DNA of 29,960 nucleotides from CAZJFH01 sp964545205 (lineage in GTDB: Bacteria > Pseudomonadota > Alphaproteobacteria > Rhodospirillales > Magnetospirillaceae), in the NCBI GenBank assembly GCA_964545205.1, contig CAZJFH010000062.1, positions 1 to 29,960 on the forward strand, in the 5' to 3' direction. Shown here in pieces: positions 23,381-29,960 of this stretch (positions within the stretch are counted from its first letter, which is position 1; every line of letters starts with the position of its first letter). The notes beneath the pieces are model-generated. The model had not been told where the DNA came from. It worked only from the letters and a program-made list of their open reading frames with translations, and ran no database searches. A program made the translations under genes and the position numbers.

Positions 23381-23797
23381 ATGACCGTCACGCTGCCGCC
23401 GGATTACCGTCCCTCCGACGACGAGCCTTTCATGAACGAGAGGCAGCGGGAATACTTCCGCCAGAAGCTCCTGAAGTGGCGCGGCGAGCTGCTCAGGGAG
23501 TCCGACGAGACCCTGCAGCACCTCCAGGAAGGCGGCCTGCAGGAGGCCGACATCGCCGACCGCGCCCAGGCCGAGGCCGACCGCGCCCTGGAACTGCGCA
23601 CCCGCGACCGCGCCCGCAAGCTGATCGGCAAGATCGACGCGGCGCTGCAGCGCATCGAGGACGGCTCCTACGGCTATTGCGAGGAGACCGGCGAGCCCAT
23701 CACCCTGCGCCGGCTGGAGGCGCGCCCGATCGCCACCCTGTCGATCGAGGCCCAGGAACGCCACGAGCGCATGGAGCGCACCCACCGCGAGGAATAG
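23381..23797 (+). CDS. dksA: RNA polymerase-binding transcription factor DksA (single-cysteine form)
   Basis: 138 residues. The coiled-coil arm has the tip motif DIADRA (57-62), equivalent to the DxxDxA needed inside the RNA polymerase secondary channel, followed by ALELRTRDRARKL. The zinc-finger region YGYCEETGEP...ATLSIEAQ keeps only Cys100; the other three zinc ligands are Thr103, Ser121 and Ala124. This form is usual in alphaproteobacteria, where the fold holds without the four-Cys zinc site. It acts with ppGpp on rRNA and amino-acid promoters. It has its own promoter and terminator, so it is a separate unit within the flagellar region. Confidence 0.93.
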   Translation: MTVTLPPDYRPSDDEPFMNERQREYFRQKLLKWRGELLRESDETLQHLQEGGLQEADIADRAQAEADRALELRTRDRARKLIGKIDAALQRIEDGSYGYCEETGEPITLRRLEARPIATLSIEAQERHERMERTHREE

Positions 23798-23822
23798 CCC
23801 CTCGCCGAACGGGAAGATGCGA

Positions 23823-23849
23823 GGGTCGGCCGATGCGCCGGCCCTTTTT
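23823..23849 (+). terminator. Intrinsic terminator of dksA
   Basis: GGGTCGGC (23823-23830), six-base loop, GCCGGCCC (23837-23844), followed by TTTTT. The stem has one G-U pair and the T run is clear. Confidence 0.82.
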
Positions 23850-23960
23850 CGTGTCCGCCGCGGAATTCCGGGCGGAGCCCCGCCTTCGAGCAGACCCTCA
23901 GGCCGAATCATCGTCGCCCCCGCGGGCATGACGAGGGAGCGCTGGAAAGCAGCGATTTCA

Positions 23961-24054
23961 GGCGTCATGCCCGCGGAAGCGGGCATCCATTCCTGTGGCA
24001 TTTCAACAGGTTGCGACGCCTCAGGAATGGGCTCCCGCTTCCGCGGGAGCGACG
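23961..24054 (+). repeat. 94-bp double-hairpin dispersed repeat, copy 2
   Basis: Same length and orientation as 13985-14078. The first hairpin is ATGCCCGC-GGAA-GCGGGCAT, the middle CCATTCCTGTGGCATTTCAA is identical, and the second hairpin is CTCCCGC-TTCC-GCGGGAG. Most differences fall in the segment between the identical middle and the second hairpin. It lies between convergent dksA and flgH. Confidence 0.78.
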
Positions 24055-24136
24055 GATCGTATTTCTTCACAAGCTCTTCCCGCGCAAGCGACGGATTGGA
24101 GTCGCGCCGGCACCTTACTCTTCGGAATCCGGCGAT

Positions 24137-24180
24137 GAAAAAGACGACGCCGCCACCGGACGTTCTGTCCGATGGCGGCG
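24137..24180 (-). terminator. Intrinsic terminator of the flgF-flgG-flgA-flgH operon
   Basis: On the minus strand a 14-bp stem with one wobble pair (24180-24167 against 24161-24148, five-base loop) is followed by TCGTC and TTTTT (24142-24138). It lies 43 bp after the flgH stop. Confidence 0.82.
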
Positions 24181-24222
24181 CGGCCGGCCCGGGATGGCGC
24201 GGCGCCGTTCGGCGCCGGCCGG

Positions 24223-24978
24223 TCACCAGGGCATGATGATGTCGAACACCTGCTGGCCGTAGCGCGGCTGCTGCAGATCGCTCAGGGTGCCGCGACCGCC
24301 GTAGACGATGCGGGCCTCGGCAATCTTTTCCGAGCTGATGGTGTTGCCCGACGTGATGTCCTCGGGCCTGATCACGCCGCTGACCGTGATCTCGCGCAGC
24401 TCGTAGTTGACCCGCACCTCCTGGCGGCCGGCGATGACCAGGTTGCCGTTGGGCAGGACCTGGGTGATGACGGCGGCCATCTGGACCTTGACGCTCTCCT
24501 CGCGTTCGAGGGCGCCGGTGCCGCTGGAGTTGTGGTCGGAGTTGACCGAGGCCAGGTTGTCCGGATTGATCGCCTCCGGCAGGATCTTGCCCAGCGCCGC
24601 CTCGTAGCCGAGCATGGCGGGAATGCCGACCGACTCGCCGGCCGAGCGGGTGCGGCTGGTGCGGTTGTCCAGCTCGGCCTTGTCGGCGATGTCGACGATC
24701 ACGGTCAGGATGTCGCCGACGACGCCGGCGCGCTGGTCCTTGAAGAACGAGCGCGCGCCCGGCCGCCACATCGAGTTGTGCTGCGGCGCGGCGAGCTGGG
24801 GCGCCGGCATCGGCATGCTCACCGGGCGGTAGTTCGGGTTCTGCACCGGGTTCTCGATCGCCGTCAGCGACGGGGCCTTGCCGACTTCCGAGAGGCGCTC
24901 GGCCATGTTGCACGCCGACAGGGCGGCGGCGGCGGCGACGGTCAGGGCGACGCGGACCAGGACGGAGGACGTGGTCAT
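24223..24978 (-). CDS. flgH: Flagellar L-ring lipoprotein FlgH
   Basis: 251 residues. The lipoprotein signal peptide MTTSSVLVRVALTVAAAAAL ends in the lipobox LSAC with Cys23. The mature part has SMWRPGARSFFKDQRAGVVGDILTV, typical of FlgH, and TVSGVIRPEDITSGNTISSEKIAEARIVYGGRG near the end. It forms the outer-membrane L-ring around the rod. ATG 24978 has AGGAG seven bases upstream; an ATG at 25005 would overlap flgA and spoil the signal peptide. It is the last gene of the operon, 10 bp after flgA, and is followed by a strong terminator. Confidence 0.94.
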   Translation of the reverse strand: MTTSSVLVRVALTVAAAAALSACNMAERLSEVGKAPSLTAIENPVQNPNYRPVSMPMPAPQLAAPQHNSMWRPGARSFFKDQRAGVVGDILTVIVDIADKAELDNRTSRTRSAGESVGIPAMLGYEAALGKILPEAINPDNLASVNSDHNSSGTGALEREESVKVQMAAVITQVLPNGNLVIAGRQEVRVNYELREITVSGVIRPEDITSGNTISSEKIAEARIVYGGRGTLSDLQQPRYGQQVFDIIMPW

Positions 24979-24988
24979 GCTCGGGCTC

Positions 24989-25942
24989 CTAGTTGGCGAG
25001 GACATGGCCGGCGGGCATCACGGACACGACGCCCGGACCCTCGACCTTCGCTTCGACGGTGACGTTGGAATGGGTGTTGGTGACGCGGATGACCGCGCCC
25101 TGGCTGCCGTCCTCGACGGCGCGGCCCTGGGCGGTCAGCGACAGGCCGCCGGTGCGCAGGATCATCGTGACCATGCTGTTGCGGGCGACCACCACCGGCG
25201 CCTGGACGTCGTTGGCGCGCAGCGGCTGGCCGGCGCGCGCCGGGTGGCGCAGCTCCTTGCCGACGAGCTGGTCGGTGTCGGTGACGACGCCGCGGGCCAG
25301 GCGCGCCTCGCGCAGCGGCATCCACTCGATGTCGCCTTCGCCGATCACCTCGCCGCGGTTCATGGCGCGGGCCAGGACCGGGACCTCGGTCATCGAGAAG
25401 ACGCGGCCCGACACGCGCGCCCGCTGCGGCCCCGCCCCGCCCGAGATCTCGACGGCGGCGGCGAAGCGGCCGGTGCGGCGGTCGTAGTCGAGGTCGCGGA
25501 CCTCGATCCGGGGCGCGGCGTCGACCGGCAGGTGGATCTGCAGCGAGCGGTTGGCGAGCTGGAGCTCGGCGCCGGGATCGACGCCCTCGATCTCCAGCGC
25601 CCGGCGCAGCTCGACGGCGATCTCGTCGACGCCGATCGTGGTGCTGCGGCGCTCGACGACGAGCCGCTCGGCGCGGCCGAGCGGCCGCCAGGCGATGCCG
25701 TGGGCGTTGGCGACGGTCGCCAGCCACTGGGCGTCGAGCACGATGCGGCGGCCCGGCTGCGGCGCGTGGGTGACGACGGTGCCGGCCTTCTCGCCGACAT
25801 TGTCGAACAGGTCGCCGAGGCGGATGACGTCGCCGTCGATCGCCGCCGAGCCGCGCAGCACGACGGCGCCGGTGTCGGCGGCGGCCGGCGCGGCGAGGCA
25901 GACCGCGAGGATCAGGCTCAGGGTGGCGGCGAGGCGTCGCAT
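24989..25942 (-). CDS. flgA: Flagellar basal body P-ring formation chaperone FlgA
   Basis: 317 residues, in the long form found in alphaproteobacteria. The signal peptide is MRRLAATLSLILAVCLAAPAAA. The C-terminal two thirds contain the SAF-like domain and the typical ending with VPVLARAMNRGEVIGEGDIEW, GKELRHPARAGQPLRANDV and VARNSMVTMIL. FlgA is a periplasmic chaperone for FlgI in P-ring assembly. ATG 25942 has AAGGACC upstream and lies 11 bp after flgG; the stop is 10 bp before flgH. Its substrate FlgI is in a separate sigma-54 unit. Confidence 0.92.
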   Translation of the reverse strand: MRRLAATLSLILAVCLAAPAAADTGAVVLRGSAAIDGDVIRLGDLFDNVGEKAGTVVTHAPQPGRRIVLDAQWLATVANAHGIAWRPLGRAERLVVERRSTTIGVDEIAVELRRALEIEGVDPGAELQLANRSLQIHLPVDAAPRIEVRDLDYDRRTGRFAAAVEISGGAGPQRARVSGRVFSMTEVPVLARAMNRGEVIGEGDIEWMPLREARLARGVVTDTDQLVGKELRHPARAGQPLRANDVQAPVVVARNSMVTMILRTGGLSLTAQGRAVEDGSQGAVIRVTNTHSNVTVEAKVEGPGVVSVMPAGHVLAN

Positions 25943-25953
25943 CGCGAGGGTCC

Positions 25954-26739
25954 TTACTTCACGCGGTTCAGGGCCGAGAGCATCTCGTCGGAGGTCTGGA
26001 TGACCTTCGAGTTCATCTCGTAGGCGCGCTGGGCGCTGATCAGGTTGGTGATCTCGGAGACCACGTTGACGTTCGAGCTCTCGAGGAAGCCCTGCAGCAG
26101 CGAGCCGTAGCCGACGCTGCCGGCATTGCCCTGGGCGGCGTTGCCCGAGGCCGGGGTCTCGATGAACAGGTTGTCGCCGCGGGCCTCGAGGCCGGCCTCG
26201 TTCGGGAACACCGCGAGCTGGAGCTGGCCGACGATCTGCTGCTCCACCTGGCCGTCCAGCTTCACCGAGACCTGGCCGCTGGCGTTGATCGAGATGCCGA
26301 CCGCGTTGTTGGGGATCACGATGCCCGGCTGCACCTGGTAGCCCTGGTGGGTGACGATCTCGCCCTCGGGGCTGAGCTGGAAGGCGCCGTCGCGGGTGTA
26401 GGCGGTCTCGCCGGTCGGCAGCGTCACCTGGAAGTAGCCCTTGCCCTGGATCGCCAGGTCGAGGCTGTTGTCGGTGCTCTGCACGCTGCCCTGCTCGGTG
26501 ATGCGGTAGACCGAGGCGACCTTGACGCCGAGGCCGAGCTGGATGCCCGACGGCACGATGGTGCCGGCGTCGGACGAGGTCGAGCCGACCCGGCGCATGT
26601 TCTGGTAGAGCAGGTCGTTGAACTCGGGCCGGCGCCGGGTGTAGGCCGTCGTGTTCATGTTGGCGATGTTGTTGGAAATGACCTCGACGTTGGTCTGCTG
26701 GGCCAGCATGCCCGTCGCGGCGATGTTGAGGGACCTCAT
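25954..26739 (-). CDS. flgG: Flagellar distal rod protein FlgG
   Basis: 261 residues, exactly the usual FlgG length. MRSLNIAATGMLAQQTNVEVISNNIANMNTTAYTRRRPEF carries the N-terminal rod motif (NNIANMNTTAY). SDNSLDLAIQGKGYFQV and the C-terminal ESSNVNVVSEITNLISAQRAYEMNSKVIQTSDEML are highly conserved. It builds the distal rod crossing the periplasm through the P- and L-rings. It starts 15 bp after flgF and ends 11 bp before flgA. Confidence 0.96.
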   Translation of the reverse strand: MRSLNIAATGMLAQQTNVEVISNNIANMNTTAYTRRRPEFNDLLYQNMRRVGSTSSDAGTIVPSGIQLGLGVKVASVYRITEQGSVQSTDNSLDLAIQGKGYFQVTLPTGETAYTRDGAFQLSPEGEIVTHQGYQVQPGIVIPNNAVGISINASGQVSVKLDGQVEQQIVGQLQLAVFPNEAGLEARGDNLFIETPASGNAAQGNAGSVGYGSLLQGFLESSNVNVVSEITNLISAQRAYEMNSKVIQTSDEMLSALNRVK

Positions 26740-26754
26740 CTGCTGACTCCTTGC

Positions 26755-27495
26755 TTAACCGCGCGCCGGCTGCGAGAGCGTGTCGTACGCCCGCGTCATA
26801 CGCTCGTTTTCGTTGTCGATCAGTTTCTGGACGCCTTCGTACTGGCGCAGAATCGAGATCATGTTGGTCAGTTCCTTGACCGCGACGACGTTCGACTCCT
26901 CGACCATGCCCTGCAGCACGTGCGGCTCGTCGACGTCCTCGGGCGCGTCCATCGCGTCGTAGAGGCCGCCGGCGACCTTGCGCAGCTGCTGCTCGTTCTC
27001 GAAGCGCACCACCCGGATCTTGCCCAGCGGGCCGTTCTCGGTGGCGACCGCGCCGTCGGCGGTGACGTTGATCTCGCGCTCGTTGGGGGCGATGATCAGC
27101 GGCTCGCCCTCGGCCTGCATCAGCGGATAGCCGTCGGTGTTGACGATCATGCCGGCCTCGTCGAGGCGGAAGTGGCCGTTGCGGGTGTAGCGCGGTCCGT
27201 CGGGGGTCTCGACGACGAAATAGCCGTCGCCGCTGATCGCCAGGTCGAGCGGGTTGTCGGTCTTGGTCATCGGGCCTTCCTCGGTGTCGCGCAGGACGCC
27301 GATGTCCTGCACGAACGAGATCGGCTGCGCGAACCGGGTGTCGGAGCTGGGCGTGTCGACCAGGTATTCGCGGAACATCAGCCGCTCGCCCTTGAAGGCC
27401 GGCGTGTTGACGTTGGCGATGTTGTTGGCCGTGGCCTCGAGCTGCCGCCACAGGGTGGCGTGGCGCGAGATCGCTATGTAGCCCGTGTTTTCCAT
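26755..27495 (-). CDS. flgF: Flagellar proximal rod protein FlgF
   Basis: 246 residues. The N-terminus (YIAISRHATLWRQLEATANNIANVNTPAFKGE) and C-terminus (LQGMVEESNVVAVKELTNMISILRQYEGVQ) are those of FlgF, with DNPLDLAISGDGYFVV in the middle. It is exported and forms part of the proximal rod. It is the first gene of a four-gene operon and starts 44 bp after a sigma-54 promoter. The gap to fliL on the other side is 296 bp. Confidence 0.95.
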   Translation of the reverse strand: MENTGYIAISRHATLWRQLEATANNIANVNTPAFKGERLMFREYLVDTPSSDTRFAQPISFVQDIGVLRDTEEGPMTKTDNPLDLAISGDGYFVVETPDGPRYTRNGHFRLDEAGMIVNTDGYPLMQAEGEPLIIAPNEREINVTADGAVATENGPLGKIRVVRFENEQQLRKVAGGLYDAMDAPEDVDEPHVLQGMVEESNVVAVKELTNMISILRQYEGVQKLIDNENERMTRAYDTLSQPARG

Positions 27496-27539
27496 CGTCG
27501 ACTTCCGAAGCTGGCGTCAGAAACGTTCGCCACCCTCTC

Positions 27540-27555
27540 TGCAGGCGGCGTGCCA
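27540..27555 (-). promoter_or_regulatory. Sigma-54 promoter for flgF-flgG-flgA-flgH
   Basis: On the minus strand TGGCACGCCGCCTGCA, GG-N10-GC with the full TGGCACG element and TGC at -12. It ends 44 bp before the flgF ATG. Confidence 0.87.
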
Positions 27556-27629
27556 AATCCCAAAACCGTTGCATTCCAGTCACTTGGCTCGGAGGAGACG
27601 CCGGCTGCGCCGCGCCGGACCCGGCAAGG

Positions 27630-27644
27630 TGGCACCGGCTGCCG
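27630..27644. promoter_or_regulatory. FlbD/ftr-like enhancer palindrome, flgF operon
   Basis: TGGCA-CCGGC-TGCCG, differing from the two other sites by one base in the left arm. It lies 74 bp upstream of the flgF sigma-54 promoter, the same distance as at flgI and within one base of that at flgN. Confidence 0.6.
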
Positions 27645-27658
27645 GGCAGTTATTGCCG
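27644..27658. promoter_or_regulatory. Second ftr-like palindrome overlapping the fliL promoter
   Basis: GGGCA-GTTAT-TGCCG has the same spacing with one arm mismatch. It abuts the site at 27630-27644, sharing one base, and its right arm overlaps the -35 box of the fliL promoter candidate (27653-27658). It could repress fliL when occupied. Confidence 0.45.
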
Positions 27659-27681
27659 CCCCCCGGGGGGCTTGCTATCGT
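27653..27681 (+). promoter_or_regulatory. Candidate sigma-70-type promoter for fliL-fliM
   Basis: TTGCCG (27653-27658), 17 bases, TATCGT (27676-27681); four of six matches in each box. The spacer contains the perfect palindrome CCCCCCGGGGGG (27659-27670). A TTAACCAG half-site (27718-27725), similar to one arm of a CtrA box, lies 40 bp downstream. The leader to fliL would be about 100 bases. Confidence 0.4.
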
Positions 27682-27791
27682 TCGGCCCCTCAACAGGGCC
27701 GGCCGCGCAACCTGTTGTTAACCAGCGGGGGGTACCTTCATCCTCGGTCGCATGGGATGCGGGCCGGCCACGGCGATTGGCGGGAAGGGAC

Positions 27792-28343
27792 ATGGCCGAA
27801 GATCTCGAGGAAGATTTCGACGAAGGCGAAGGCTCGGAAGAGTTCGAGGCCGCACCGGTACGCTCCGGAGCCGACGGCAAGAAGAAGCTGATCCTGTTCG
27901 TGGTGCTGCCGCTGCTGCTGGTGGTCGGCGGCGGCGCCGGCGCCTATTTCAGCGGCGCCGCCGACCCGCTGCTGGCGCTGTTCGGCGGCGGCCAGGAACA
28001 GGTCGAGGCCGAGGAGGTCGAGCACAACCCGCTCAAGCCGGCGGTGTTCTACGACCTCCCCGAGATGCTGGTCAACCTGAACACCTCGGGGCGCAAGCAG
28101 AGCTTCCTGAAGATCCGCGTCAGCCTCGAGCTGTCGGATCCGCTGGACGTCAAGCGCATCGAGCAGGTGATGCCGCGCATTCTCGACAATTTCCAGGTCT
28201 ATCTGCGCGAGTTGCGCATCGAAGACCTGCAGGGCGCATCGGGGATCTACCGGCTTCGCGAGGAACTGCTCGCGCGCGTCGCCCAGGCGGCGAAGCCGGC
28301 CAAGGTCAACGACGTGCTGTTCAAGGAAATGCTGGTTCAGTAG
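27792..28343 (+). CDS. fliL: Flagellar basal body-associated protein FliL
   Basis: 183 residues. A short acidic cytoplasmic part (1-28) and the basic stretch KKK precede one membrane segment (33-53). The periplasmic stomatin-like domain follows, with FYDLPEMLVNLNTSGRKQSFLKIRVSLEL, and the C-terminus ends with VNDVLFKEMLVQ, a form of the conserved FliL ending. FliL sits around the stator units next to the MS ring and supports motor torque. GGAAGGGAC precedes ATG 27792. It is followed by fliM after 20 bp. Confidence 0.93.
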   Translation: MAEDLEEDFDEGEGSEEFEAAPVRSGADGKKKLILFVVLPLLLVVGGGAGAYFSGAADPLLALFGGGQEQVEAEEVEHNPLKPAVFYDLPEMLVNLNTSGRKQSFLKIRVSLELSDPLDVKRIEQVMPRILDNFQVYLRELRIEDLQGASGIYRLREELLARVAQAAKPAKVNDVLFKEMLVQ

Positions 28344-28363
28344 CAGGCGGTTAGGACGCGCAC

Positions 28364-29545
28364 ATGGCCGAAAGTCGCACTCCCGAGGACGAAGAAGCGC
28401 TCATGGCGGAATGGGCCGCCATGGCCGGCGGCCTCGACGGCGAGGACGGCGGAGAAGGCGGCGAGGGCGAGGGCGACGGCCAGGACGCGATGGCCGCCGA
28501 GTGGGAAGCCATGCTCGGCGGCGGCGGCGGCGACGAGGACGGCGGCGACGTCGAGGTCGGCTCGATGGGCGCGCCGCGGGAGTCGACCCGCGTCCTCAAC
28601 CAGGACGAAATCGACAGCCTGCTCGGCTTCGACGACGAGAACGAGGACTCGGGCGAGCGCTCGGGCATCCAGGCGATCCTCAACTCGGCGCTGGTGTCCT
28701 ACGAACGCCTGCCGATGCTCGAGGTCGTGTTCGACCGCCTGGTCCGCATGATGTCGACCTCGATGCGCAACTTCACCTCGGACAACGTCGAGGTGTCGCT
28801 CGACAACATCCTGTCCCTGCGCTTCGGCGATTACCTGAACTCGATCCCGCTGCCGGCCATGCTGTCGGTGTTCAAGGCCGAGGAGTGGGACAACTACGGC
28901 CTGATCACCGTCGATTCGTCGCTGATCTACTCGATCGTCGACGTGCTGCTGGGCGGCCGCCGCGGCACCGCGGCGATGCGCATCGAAGGCCGTCCCTACA
29001 CCACGATCGAGCGCAACCTGGTCGAGCGCATGGTCCATGTCGTGCTCTCCGACCTGTCGGCCGCCTTCGACCCGCTGTCGCCGGTGACGTTCCGCTTCGA
29101 CCGGCTGGAGACCAATCCGCGCTTCGCCACCATCTCGCGGCCGAGCAACGCCGCCATCGTCGCCAAGCTGCGCATCGACATGGAAGACCGCGGCGGCCGC
29201 CTCGAGCTGCTGCTGCCCTACGCCACCCTCGAGCCGGTCCGCGAACTGCTGCTGCAGATGTTCATGGGCGAGAAGTTCGGCCGCGACTCGATCTGGGAGA
29301 CCCACCTGGCCGAAGAGCTGTGGATGACCGACGTCGAGCTCGACGCGGTGCTCGACCAGCAGATGATGAGCCTGCGCGACATCCTGAAGCTCAAGGTCGG
29401 CTCCAAGATCATGCTCAACGCCGGCCCCGACTCGCCGGTCAAGCTGCGCTGCGGCGAGGTGCCGATGTTCGAGGGCCGGATGGGCCGCAAGGGCAACCAC
29501 ATCGCGATCCGCGTCGCCGACAAGATCCGGAAGGAAAAGGCGTAA
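28364..29545 (+). CDS. fliM: Flagellar motor switch protein FliM with extended acidic N-terminus
   Basis: 393 residues, about 60 longer than enteric FliM. The core (about 98-393) is standard: NSALVSYERLPMLEVVFDRL, the middle CheC-like domain with NLVERMVHVVLSDL, and the C-terminal SpoA domain ending HIAIRVADKI. The CheY-binding motif QDEIDSLLGF, normally at residues 4-15, is at 80-89. In front of it are two copies of an AEWxAMxGG element (11-23 and 41-53) exactly 30 residues apart, embedded in Gly/Asp/Glu-rich sequence. FliM forms the C-ring of the switch and receives the CheY signal. It lies 20 bp after fliL and 4 bp before the next gene. Confidence 0.95.
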   Translation: MAESRTPEDEEALMAEWAAMAGGLDGEDGGEGGEGEGDGQDAMAAEWEAMLGGGGGDEDGGDVEVGSMGAPRESTRVLNQDEIDSLLGFDDENEDSGERSGIQAILNSALVSYERLPMLEVVFDRLVRMMSTSMRNFTSDNVEVSLDNILSLRFGDYLNSIPLPAMLSVFKAEEWDNYGLITVDSSLIYSIVDVLLGGRRGTAAMRIEGRPYTTIERNLVERMVHVVLSDLSAAFDPLSPVTFRFDRLETNPRFATISRPSNAAIVAKLRIDMEDRGGRLELLLPYATLEPVRELLLQMFMGEKFGRDSIWETHLAEELWMTDVELDAVLDQQMMSLRDILKLKVGSKIMLNAGPDSPVKLRCGEVPMFEGRMGRKGNHIAIRVADKIRKEKA

Positions 29546-29549
29546 GGCC

Positions 29550-29960
29550 GTGCAATACTACACGCTCGTTCTGGACGTCATCATCGCCTTCCTGCTCGTG
29601 GCGACCATCGTCTACGCCGGCATGCTGAACAAGCGGCTGAACGCGTTGCGCAAGAACCGCGACGACATGGCCAAGCTGATCGTGCAGTTCAACGAGGCGA
29701 CGGTGCGCGCCGACACCAGCATCCCCAAGCTGCGCAAGGCGGCCGAGGACGCCGGCAGCGCGCTGCAGGACCGCGTCGAGAAGGCGCAGGCGCTGCGCGA
29801 CGACCTCGCCTTCATGATCGAGCGCGCCGACGCCATGGCCGACCGCCTGGAAGGCGCGGTGCGGGCCGGCCGCAACGAGATGAAGGCGGCGCCGGCCGCC
29901 GGGCCGGCCGCGTCGGCGCCGACCACCGCACCGCCGCGGACGGCGCCGCCGCCGCTGGCC
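29550..29960 (+). CDS. Membrane-anchored coiled-coil protein after fliM (DUF6468-like), truncated by window end
   Basis: 137 codons are visible and the gene runs off the window. GTG 29550 lies 4 bp after the fliM stop, with GGAAGG 19-14 bases upstream. One membrane segment is seen at about residues 5-24 (YTLVLDVIIAFLLVATIVYA). It is followed by a basic turn and long charged helices (about 25-108) likely to form a coiled coil, then a Pro/Ala-rich tail. This matches my recollection of the DUF6468 proteins found after fliM in Rhodospirillales flagellar loci. The function is unknown. An inner-membrane location next to the switch and stator region is inferred. Confidence 0.65.
   Translation, partial: MQYYTLVLDVIIAFLLVATIVYAGMLNKRLNALRKNRDDMAKLIVQFNEATVRADTSIPKLRKAAEDAGSALQDRVEKAQALRDDLAFMIERADAMADRLEGAVRAGRNEMKAAPAAGPAASAPTTAPPRTAPPPLA

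Larger units (their letters stand above)
23798..24222. other. Gene-free tail-to-tail region between dksA and flgH
   Basis: This 425-bp stretch contains no supportable gene. It holds the dksA terminator, one 94-bp dispersed repeat with a partial inverted piece in front (GCGGGCATGACG around 23922-23933, the reverse of the repeat's first hairpin), and the flgH terminator. The segment 24056-24135 has no recognisable feature. Confidence 0.7.

Noticed and set aside
27630..27660. Possible sigma-54 promoter for fliL on the plus strand (TGGCACCGG and GGGCAGTTATTGCC)
   Set aside because: The spacing between GG and GC is 8-9 bases instead of 10 in every reading, and the bases are better explained by the two ftr-like palindromes.
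27718..27725. CtrA site before fliL (TTAACCAG)
   Set aside because: Only one half-site fits; at the required distance the other half reads GCAA. Kept only as a remark in the promoter entry.

Overview
The window is a very GC-rich stretch (roughly 70 percent by eye) from an alphaproteobacterium, most likely of the Rhodospirillales type. The evidence is the set of alphaproteobacterial flagellar genes (flaF, flbT, fliX, a muramidase-less flgJ, the order flgF-flgG-flgA-flgH, and a membrane protein directly after fliM), a DksA with a single zinc-finger cysteine, and promoter elements that look like CtrA boxes, sigma-54 promoters and FlbD/ftr palindromes. No tRNA, rRNA, CRISPR array, insertion sequence or prophage gene was seen. 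The two ends look arbitrary; the last gene is cut off.

Region 1 (about 1-14 kb) is a sugar locus that most probably makes and attaches a nonulosonic acid of the pseudaminic acid type to flagellin. It holds three transcription units. A plus-strand unit (270-6628) starts with a TPR-glycosyltransferase resembling Caulobacter FlmG, followed by a DegT-family aminotransferase, a GT-B-like protein, a SpsF-like nucleotidyltransferase, a GNAT acetyltransferase and a Gfo/Idh/MocA oxidoreductase. A convergent minus-strand unit (10856-6618) is a tightly coupled chain: PIG-L deacetylase, formyltransferase, PseI-type synthase, GNAT, HAD phosphatase, Nudix hydrolase. A divergent plus-strand unit (11020-13963) is pseB, pseC and a second SpsF-like nucleotidyltransferase. 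PseB, PseC, PseI, one or two PseH-like enzymes and a cytidylyltransferase candidate are present. A recognisable PseG is not, and the coupled Nudix plus HAD pair could replace it.

Region 2 (about 14-29.96 kb) is flagellar. Minus-strand genes form three groups: flgN-like/flgK/flgL/flbT/flaF; flgI/flgJ; and flgF/flgG/flgA/flgH. Each group is preceded by a near-consensus sigma-54 promoter (TGGCACG-N4-YYGCA), and 73-74 bp further upstream lies a palindrome of the form NGGCA-N5-TGCCG that matches the expected FlbD (ftr) enhancer. hldE (heptose kinase/adenylyltransferase) sits upstream of flgI. fliX and dksA run on the plus strand between these groups. fliL, fliM and a truncated membrane protein run on the plus strand from the flgF-fliL divergent region to the window end.

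The two halves fit together: the sugar locus would supply and attach the glycan, flaF/flbT control flagellin supply, and the rest encode rod, P-ring, L-ring, hook-filament junction and switch parts. Two copies of a 94-bp double-hairpin repeat lie in the two clean tail-to-tail gene junctions (13964-14098 and 23798-24222).
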